From positions 1,135,299 through 1,199,298 of the forward strand of contig VXAU01000929.1 of the NCBI GenBank assembly GCA_013399695.1: a DNA stretch of 64,000 nt, in the 5' to 3' direction. Below, one piece after another: positions 42,201 to 51,200 of the stretch (positions are counted from its first letter, which is position 1; each line of letters opens with the position of its first letter). This stretch comes from Formicarius rufipectus (taxonomy: Eukaryota; Chordata; Aves; Passeriformes; Formicariidae). Made by a program: the position numbers and the translations under genes. The notes under the pieces are model-generated. The model made no database searches. It was not told where the DNA came from and was given only the letters and a program-made list of their open reading frames with translations.

Positions 42201-45200
42201 GACAAGATGCTGATCTTCATGGGGGCTGCTTGAGGAAGGAGAGGCTGATCACAGGTGGGGTTTTCTAAAGAAACCCAAGAAGCCCTCCCTAAAACCTTCC
42301 AAGGTTTCTGCCATGTAGCACATCATTGCTCTTAAGTCATGAAGGCTGTGAGGGTCCTGTTTGAGTGTGACAAACAGTTCAGGACACACTCTTTAATGAT
42401 GGCAGTGGGAATAATTGCTTCTCTTGGAGGATGTTTTGCTGTGTTGTCCTGGGCTGCTCCCTGTCCTGATTGCTCAGGAATGCCCTGGGAGTGGCCAGCC
42501 CTGGGATGTCACACCTGGCAGTGCTGGAGGGACAACTGCAGGGAGGGACTAGACAAGAAGGGTCTGTTGGAGAAGATGAGAAGCCAACAGAAGTTCAGCA
42601 GTTTGAGTGCTGCCTAAGGCTGCTTCAAAAACAAGTTCTCCACAGAAGGGATCGACTGCCAAAAGAAAACTCTTCTTTTTTTCCTACAATGAAAGTAGTT
42701 GTGAAATATTAGGGAATGCAAGATTTGGAAATTTGAAAAACTTGGGGTATGGTTTGTTTTCACACCACACCCCCTCAAATTTCAGTATCATTGAAAAGAA
42801 GGGGGCAAAATTTGTTACCTGATGAGACCCTAAGATTTAGGTATCTGATTTCCTGCTGAGCTTCCCCTGCTGCTCTGGGGTGGAAGTTAATCCACCCATT
42901 CTACAGTTGCATTCTCAGTAATGCAAGCTTTGATTTCTCATTATTTCTTTGAAAAGTTTTATTTTCCCCTAGTACCTGTGTGCAGGATTTAGCCCTCTCA
43001 GTACCCTGAACTGAGTTCAGACAACTGCTTTTCCTTCAGCATCTTTTTGGTGGCTGGTTTTTCACAGCCTGAATTCCATCTGGGCACACACAGCTGTCCA
43101 AGAGATCAGAGTATGGCCATGAGTGTTTCATTAAACTTCAACAAAGAATGGCTCCTCCTTTGTAATAAAGAAGCAGATACTGAAATGCTCACTTGCCTCA
43201 GTCTGACTTCCTGACAATGCTGGCATATAAAGAATAATACACGTGATGTATTTTATGTTGGAAATGAAAATGTAAAAACTCTTGATAACAGGGAGCCTTG
43301 GTCAGAAGTAAAAGTGCAATAACAGTCTGTCAAAAGTGCAGTGACAGTGTGTTAAATTTACTGTCATTCAGTGGTATTTTGCTAATATTTCAGTTAAAGT
43401 CTTTAGTCAAATCAAAGTCAATAATGCATCTATTTTAATAGGGAAAATAATCCTGACAGGGACTATAATGGATTCCATTTAGTCACTTTGGTTATGTTGT
43501 GATTGAAATAAGAGTTTAATAAATAATACTTGAGGCCTGTTGCATCAAGCCAGGACTGATGTGATGGACTGATGTGGAGGATTAATAAGGATCATGATGT
43601 TCCATTGCAAGCATTGCCAAGACTTCCTGTGGAACATGACCCGCTCCCTTTCCAGAGCAATTTCTTTCATTGCAAGGACATGCTTCAGTGCATGGGAATA
43701 GCCCAAGATCAAGGCAAGATAAATACTTTTCCATGGATTAGGTGGCTTTTGCTTAAGAACAAGAAAAACTTTATAAAGTGCCAACAGCTTTATCTACCCC
43801 TCAGTTTTTCTTTTGAGATCACTGTTTCCCTGGTGTCTGTGGGTGCTATGGTTTCTTCTCCTGGACTTTGAGTCATGTGGCAGTTTGTGATGAGCTGGAG
43901 GACCAAGTGCTGCTTGATGGGCCATTTTGTAATGATTTGCAATTACTCATCATTATCTTCTACTATTTTATAGTTGACTACTGTTTCATCAGACTGCAGT
44001 AACAAGAGAACTAAACCTGGCTTAAATGTAGATGGGTGTGCTTAGACTTGCAAATGAAGTGCCCAATTTTTCTCTCAAAGCCCACTTGGCTGGTGTTTCC
44101 AAAGTTGGTTATTTGACACAGGAATGCTGTTGGGGCCTAAGTTAGAACAAACCACTATTGCCAAAGCCTCACCTCCCAGGGTAGCCTGTTCTGCTATTGC
44201 AGCCCCTAACCCTTCCTGTCATACTACCTTGGCTTCTGGCAGGCTGCTGGCAGGACCACGAACAAATTATTTTGGATAAACCTAATCAGAATACGTGGCC
44301 CAGACGTGGTTCTGTTTAAAACAGCAATAACCATCCAGCTCCATCTGTTTTGTTAACTGCTCAGAAGCTTGAATGGATCAATGTTTTCAGTGTTTGCTTA
44401 AATGATTAGGAAGTCAGGGAGGTTGTTTTTAAGGATTTGCATTTTAAGTAGCAAGAAACCTCACTAGGAACAGCTGACTTCTCCGTTTGCACATGCCTTG
44501 TTGAAAGACATGTTTGGATGCCTGAAGTGTCCCAGGCAGAGCTTTGGAACTTCTTCCTCCACGAACTTCACAAAGCTGCTCTCTGGGACGTGGCAGCTCT
44601 TGCCAACAGCAGTTCAGTCTGTGCCCTGCTTGGTGTCTGCTTCACTTTGCTTCATGCAGGGGGATGAGACACTGTTCTCTTGCAGTGCCTTCACTCTCTA
44701 AGTGTTTAGAAGATGCTTTGCTGCTTTAGCAGTGCTGGAAGCCAGTATTATGGCACTGCAAAGATAACCTGGAAGGGAAAAGCAGGAATTTCTCTTCAGA
44801 CCTGCCCTTTTTTCTGAGTGTAGTTTGGAGTAGCCCAGGTGTAAATAACATGTTAGGAGGTTGGTGGCAATTCTTTGCCTGTCTCATGTGATACTTTATT
44901 TCAGAGAGAGCAGCCACAAGGGCAACCTCATATTTAAATTCACTTTAAAGCTGACAACTCAGCTTTAGTCCACATGAAACTGCTTCACAGAAAATGATGC
45001 TGTAGGTCTTACTGCATTTACTGGTGTGTTCCAAAACCTTCTTGTCTTACTTTGTGCATGTCCTCAGCCTTGAAAATGTAATTGGGCAAATGTGTAACAG
45101 GGTTTTCTCTTGGTTATAGCAAGCAGATGAGACTCTGGATTTTGAAGAACAGATCCTGGAAGCAGCTAAATCCATTGCAGCTGCTACCAGTGCCCTGGTG

Positions 45201-48200
45201 AAGTCAGCTTCAGCAGCCCAGAGAGAACTGGTGGCACAGGGAAAGGTGGGTAAACAGGACAAGAAGCAACAGTGGTGGGGCAAAGCATGGAAAGTGAATC
45301 TGGTCTCCTGACTGTTCTCCATTGAAACAGTAGGAAAGATGCTCAGCAGTGACTAAGGAAAATGTAAATCTTTTCATTGCTCATCACAATACATGGCCCA
45401 GACCTGGTTCTGTTTAAAAAAGAGAATCCCCTAATTATGTTTATTTAAAGTCTCATGAGTGTCATCAAGCGTTTGGCTCTTCAAATGTTTCAGTTGTGGG
45501 GGGGTTTTACTGTTTGTGGGGCGTTTTTCATTTCATGGTCTGTGATTCAAGCTGGTGATGTGCAGTCCCTGAAGACAGCTTGGCATCCAAAAACAAGTGT
45601 CCCAGTGTACAATTCCCCTCTGGGCCAGACCAGCGAAAGGCCTCACTAAGTTTGTTGTGTGGTTCAGTGGGACACAGCCCTGCTTGCAAATTCAGTGTTT
45701 TTCAGGGGCTGTGTTGTTACTGGGACCGATGGAACGAGGCTTGTAACACATGTCACCCTTTTGGTGTGTCAGAGTTGAGACCTTTGTAAACCATTTCACA
45801 TCCATCACTTTTTTTTTCACAGTTAGTATACTTTGAAACTTGAAATCAGAACATCAATCAGATATGTTGCCTGTGAGAACAGCTGGTTATAGGATCATTG
45901 TTTTTGTACAGTTATGGTTTCCATGACCACCTGATCCCTGATTTGGAGCAGCCTGTGCCATGAATGCACCACAGTGCTGTGCTCTCCTTCAGCTGGGACC
46001 CTGGGAACCTTGTGCCTTTAGTCCTAGCGGGAGCACAGAGCATGTCATCTGTGGTCTGCATTTTCAGGGGTGATGAGGCAAGAAACCCCTGAAACCTAAA
46101 TAATTTGGGACCTAGTGTTTTGTACAGCTGATGTTACACAAAGGTGTCACCACAAGAGAACACATCTTCTGTCACACATCTTGATGCCACACGTAAGGAT
46201 CCGGTTTCATTCCCTGGGATTCTCATTATGCCCGAATCCCTGTTTCCATTTCATTCAAAATCCAAGTTTCTCTACCATGTTCATATTTCACATCTTCCAC
46301 TTTTTCTCTCCAAACCCCCCAGACCCAGGCAGTGAGGAAGAGGGGGCAGACAACCACCTTTAGCATTTAGTTTCATTGCTTTTGTCTTAACATGGGAAGA
46401 AAAGTGTCCCCTGCTTGTTGCTGGTGCTGCTGGTCCATGAACCCCTGAGTGGACAAGCCATGCAGAGAAGTGGGCTGCTTTCCCCAGGGCTGCTACTGGG
46501 CACCAAGGCAACTGGGGGCTCCTGTGGCAATCTCATCTGTGCCTTCCCATAGTGCCAGCATCAGAGCAGAGTCAAGAGTGGTGTGATTTCAGATGTGCTA
46601 TGGAGCTGGAAATAAGTTATTTTAAAGCCCAGGAGATGAGGAACTACTGCTGCAGCTGTTGCTGAGGCCAGAGCTGTGGCTTCAGCCATCAGTCCTCCTC
46701 TGGTTGTAACTGTGTGTGTTCCAAGATGGGTCAGGTGAAGCAGTGTGGAGGGTTGGACACCACATGAGCAGGAAACACACTCGGACAGTTAACCCGCAGT
46801 TGTGTTTTGTGCTCCTGGATGTGCTAGGCACAGTCACAGGTACAAGAGTTTCCTTTGTTCATGGATTACTGCCTGTCTACATCTGAGACAAAGCCATGGT
46901 ATTTTCTGTGTTCTTGTAAAGCATCTCTGACCTGTTTTTTCAGGTTGGAGCAATCCCTGCAAATGCAGCTGACGATGGACAGTGGTCTCAGGGACTTATT
47001 TCCGCTGTGAGTAGCTTCTTCTCTTGAGAACACTGGCACCTTCCCTGGAGAAATCATATCCCAGGAGAACACACAGGGGCTTTTTCTCCTCTCTCCCAGG
47101 CCCGAATGGTGGCAGCTGCAACCAGCAACCTCTGTGAGGCTGCCAACGCCTCGGTTCAAGGCCATGCCAGTGAGGAGAAGCTCATCTCGTCTGCCAAGCA
47201 AGTGGCAGCTTCCACAGCACAGCTGCTGGTGGCTTGCAAAGTGAAGGCTGACCACGACTCTGAAGCCATGAGGAGGCTGCAGGTACCTGTGTTCTTAATT
47301 CCTGAACACCCAGAGCAGTGCTGTGGGAGCACTGCTGCTCGTGAGCCAACTCCAAATGGTGGGAATAGTCTCTTGAGCTTTTGGGTCTGGGTTCTGTTTT
47401 CCCTCCTTGCAGGGTTCTGGGATGTTTTCATTCAGCCTGGATGAAATGATTGTGCAATTGTTGTTATTCAACGATAGCTACAGCTCACCTCCCTCCCTGC
47501 TTTATTCTTCTTCTTTTAAAGCTGTTGGTAGCTGTAAATGGTGGCTGCCCTGTGCCAAGCCCTGGGTTAGGTGCAGTATTGTTGATTAAGTATCTGTCCA
47601 AGCAGGAGAAACTGATGTAGTAATTCTTTTCAAAGTAGCAAAATGGCTTAAATATTTAGGAGGAAAAAAGAAATGTGTGAGAAGAGAAATCCATTTGTTT
47701 CTGTAGAGAACAGTGGCATGTTCATGGTGTCACCAGGCATGAGAGGATTGCAGTGGATTCCTGTAGACTGGCACTGTCAAAGGGCTGTGGGGGAGGTGTC
47801 AGTACCTGGAGGAAAATTCTGCCTGTAATGCCACCTGCACTTTAATATCCAAATGCCAATGAAGGAGTTTTAAATGCAGAACAGACAGTAGAAATAGGAA
47901 GAAAATTAAGTACTAGAGACTGTGTTGTTTCCTTGGCTCTGACAGGAAATTCAGGGTGCTCACTCACTGTATTTATAAATTTATATTATTAAATAGACAT
48001 TGAATGTGAGAAATTGGAAGGGAATGTGAAAAGGAAACAAGCTCAGGCATGGATTGAAATTGAACTTTGCCATTTTACCAAGCTCCATGTTAGTTCCAAA
48101 ATGAATAATGAAGGGAAAAGCAGTCAGCACTTGGAAATCATGTCCTTTATCACAGCAAAACCCAGAAGTTAATGTCTGCTAAGTATTTTTACTGGTGGGC

Positions 48201-51200
48201 TTGCCAAAACCACTGAGACTTCTCAGCTGGCCTTGCCCCCAGCACAGATGTTTTCACATGGCTTTGATCAATAGGTTGTGTTTAGGATTTGGAGTGTATG
48301 GGTTTTCTCCTTCCTACCCCGACTGGAACTGAATGCAGATTTGGAATGCACTGTTACAGAGTCCTCCAAAACTTAATGAAACCCTTGGAAATGTTTCTGT
48401 TCTTTCTGGATGAGCTCCAGGCTGAGCTGAGCAGATTTCAAATGGGCTGTGTTTGGGTCAGTGCAGCAGGGAGGAGTTGAAAGGGAGATGGAATCTGGGA
48501 TGGGCCTGGGGGAAGGTTCAGGGCTGGTCCAGGTGTTTCCCTTCCTACTGTCTCCAGCATGTGGGAACAGGCTGTCTTGGCCTGCTGGCAGTACCCAGTT
48601 TAGACAACAAAAGGTGTGCTACAAGTGTTTGTTTCTTTTCAGAAAGCTCAGAATTTTTAAGGGAATATAAGTTTAAATGTGAGGCTGCAGTGGCTGTGTA
48701 AGTGGCTGACTTCCCCTCGTGCAAATCCATGAATTCAAAGACTTAATTGTCTCATAAGAAGTGTTCATACACCGATTTCCACTTTTTGTTCTTTGCCAAA
48801 AAAAAAAGTCTGATCAGTGTTGTGCCCAACATGTGATTTCATCCACTGTTTTATTTCAAACTGTAGGGGGAAAAGTCTTACTTGTGACTTCCCCAGTTTC
48901 TAAAGTAAAGGGCTCGTGTTCCTTTCTGTGCCGTCGATGAATTTGCTTTGCGCTGGCAAACGCCTTTGCGGCGTAGCCAAGCAGAGGTGCTGAGCTGTGG
49001 TGCTGTCAGTGCTGCATGCTCACTGTCCCTGCCTGTCCCCTGCCTGTCCCCTGCCTGTCCCAGGCTGCAGGCAACGCCGTCAAACGAGCCTCTGACAACC
49101 TGGTGAGGGCGGCGCAGAAGGCGGCGTTCGGCAAGGCAGAGGACGACGACGTCGTGGTCAAAACCAAGTTCGTGGGGGGCATTGCTCAGGTGGGTCTGAG
49201 AAACACAGCGGGGCAAAGCAGGGGCTGGGGAAGGGTCTGGAGGCTGAGGGGGCTGGGGGTGTTCAATGTGGAGAGGAGGAGGCTCAGGGGGGACCTTCTC
49301 AATGTCCACAACCCCCTGACAGGAGGGTGTGTCCAGGTGGGGTCGGGTTCTTCTCCCAGGGAACTGCAGCAGGACAAGAGGGCACGACTTGAGCTGTGCC
49401 AGGGGAGGGGTGGGTGGGACATCAGGAAGAAATTCTTTCCAGAGAGAGTGACCAGGCACTGGAATGGGCTGCCCAGAGAGTGGGGGGGATTCACCATCCC
49501 TGGAGAGGTTTAAGGTGAGACTGGATGTGGCATCAGTGCCATGGTCTGGTGATCACAGTGGGGTTGGATCAAGCGTTGGACTCGATGGTCTCAGAGGTCT
49601 NNNNNNNNNNNNNNNNNNNNNNNNNNNNNNNNNNNNNNNNNNNNNNNNNNNNNNNNNNNNNNNNNNNNNNNNNNNNNNNNNNNNNNNNNNNNNNNNNNNN
49701 NNNNNNNNNNNNNNNNNNNNNNNNNNNNNNNNNNNNNNNNNNNNNNNNNNNNNNNNNNNNNNNNNNNNNNNNNNNNNNNNNNNNNNNNNNNNNNNNNNNN
49801 NNNNNNNNNNNNNNNNNNNNNNNNNNNNNNNNNNNNNNNNNNNNNNNNNNNNNNNNNNNNNNNNNNNNNNNNNNNNNNNNNNNNNNNNNNNNNNNNNNNN
49901 NNNNNNNNNNNNNNNNNNNNNNNNNNNNNNNNNNNNNNNTTCGGCAAGGCAGAGGACGACGACGTCGTGGTCAAAACCAAGTTCGTGGGGGGCATTGCTC
50001 AGGTGGGTCTGAGAAACACAGCGGGGCAAAGCAGGGGCTGGGGAAGGGTCTGGAGGCTGAGGGGGCTGGGGGTGTTCAATGTGGAGAGGAGGAGGCTCAG
50101 GGGGGACCTTCTCAATGTCCACAACCCCCTGACAGGAGGGTGTGTCCAGGTGGGGTCGGGTTCTTCTCCCAGGGAACTGCAGCAGGACAAGAGGGCACGA
50201 CTTGAGCTGTGCCAGGGGAGGGGTGGGTGGGACATCAGGAAGAAATTCTTTCCAGAGAGAGTGACCAGGCACTGGAATGGGCTGCCCAGAGAGTGGGGGG
50301 GATTCACCATCCCTGGAGAGGGTTAAGGTGAGACTGGATGTGGCATCAGTGCCATGGTCTGGTGATCACAGTGGGGTTGGATCAAGCGTTGGACTCGATG
50401 GTCTCAGAGGTCTCTTCCAACCCAGCTGATTCTGTGATTCCATGAAAACTGTCTCTGGAATGAGCAGAGTGTTCCAAGGAGCAGCTGCACAAATGTATTC
50501 AGAAGTCTCTGAGATAAATGACTTGGTGTCTCTGAGCCAGGCAACCCCTGGCAGCACAGCAGAGTGATTTGCTGTGTGGTGTCTACACTTCTTCAGGGGG
50601 CACTTCCTGGAAAAGCAGCTTCCACTGCTCAATATTCTGTACTTTTTTTTCTGATTAAGGTAGTGGCTCTTTTTAGACTTTCTTTTTAGACTTTCTTAGT
50701 CTTTCTTTTCTCTTAGGCACTTTCAATGTTCCCAAATCTTAGTGGAACAATAGTTTAGCATGTATATAAGCAAAGAAATAGAGAGTGAAAAATCAAAAAC
50801 TATGACTTTGGTTACTGTGACCATAATAATTATTGGAAAATAATAACAAGACTTTAAAATAGGTTCCAAGGTTTTGAGGTTGTGCCAACTTCTGGGTGGG
50901 GTACACCAAATACTGTGGCTGCTGCTCAGAAGATATTGAACCTTTATTATTTCTACATGTCTGTACTACTGTCATTTTTCCTTTGGCATTCTGAGATGTG
51001 AGAACATTCTGTGGGCACCTGCTGTAATGAGTGGTCCATGTTACTGCCACTCAGACATATGCTCACCCTGATGAATGCTGGGGGAGCACAGGGCTGCAAA
51101 ATCCACCATGGATCCATGGTAAAACCAGGGTGGAAGATTCTCTTCCCCTGTGTTTAGTCCCCTTTCAGAAACACATGGGAATACAACACTGCTCTTGATG

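Larger units (their letters stand above)
38553..45119 (+). other. TLN2 intron of 6.6 kb, mir-190a host
   Basis: This is the longest intron in the window. It contains mir-190a 2.9 kb from its 5' end, plus one copy of a 30-base repeat (44291-44320) whose partner lies in the next intron. I see no other nameable element. The microRNA and the exons share a strand, so processing from the TLN2 primary transcript is expected. Confidence 0.85.

Noticed and set aside
48878..50272. Long minus-strand open frames (193 and 239 aa) over exon 26, CR1 and the gap
   Set aside because: They are shadows of the CR1 element and exon on the opposite strand. The longer one runs through the N gap, and its protein is the same text twice.
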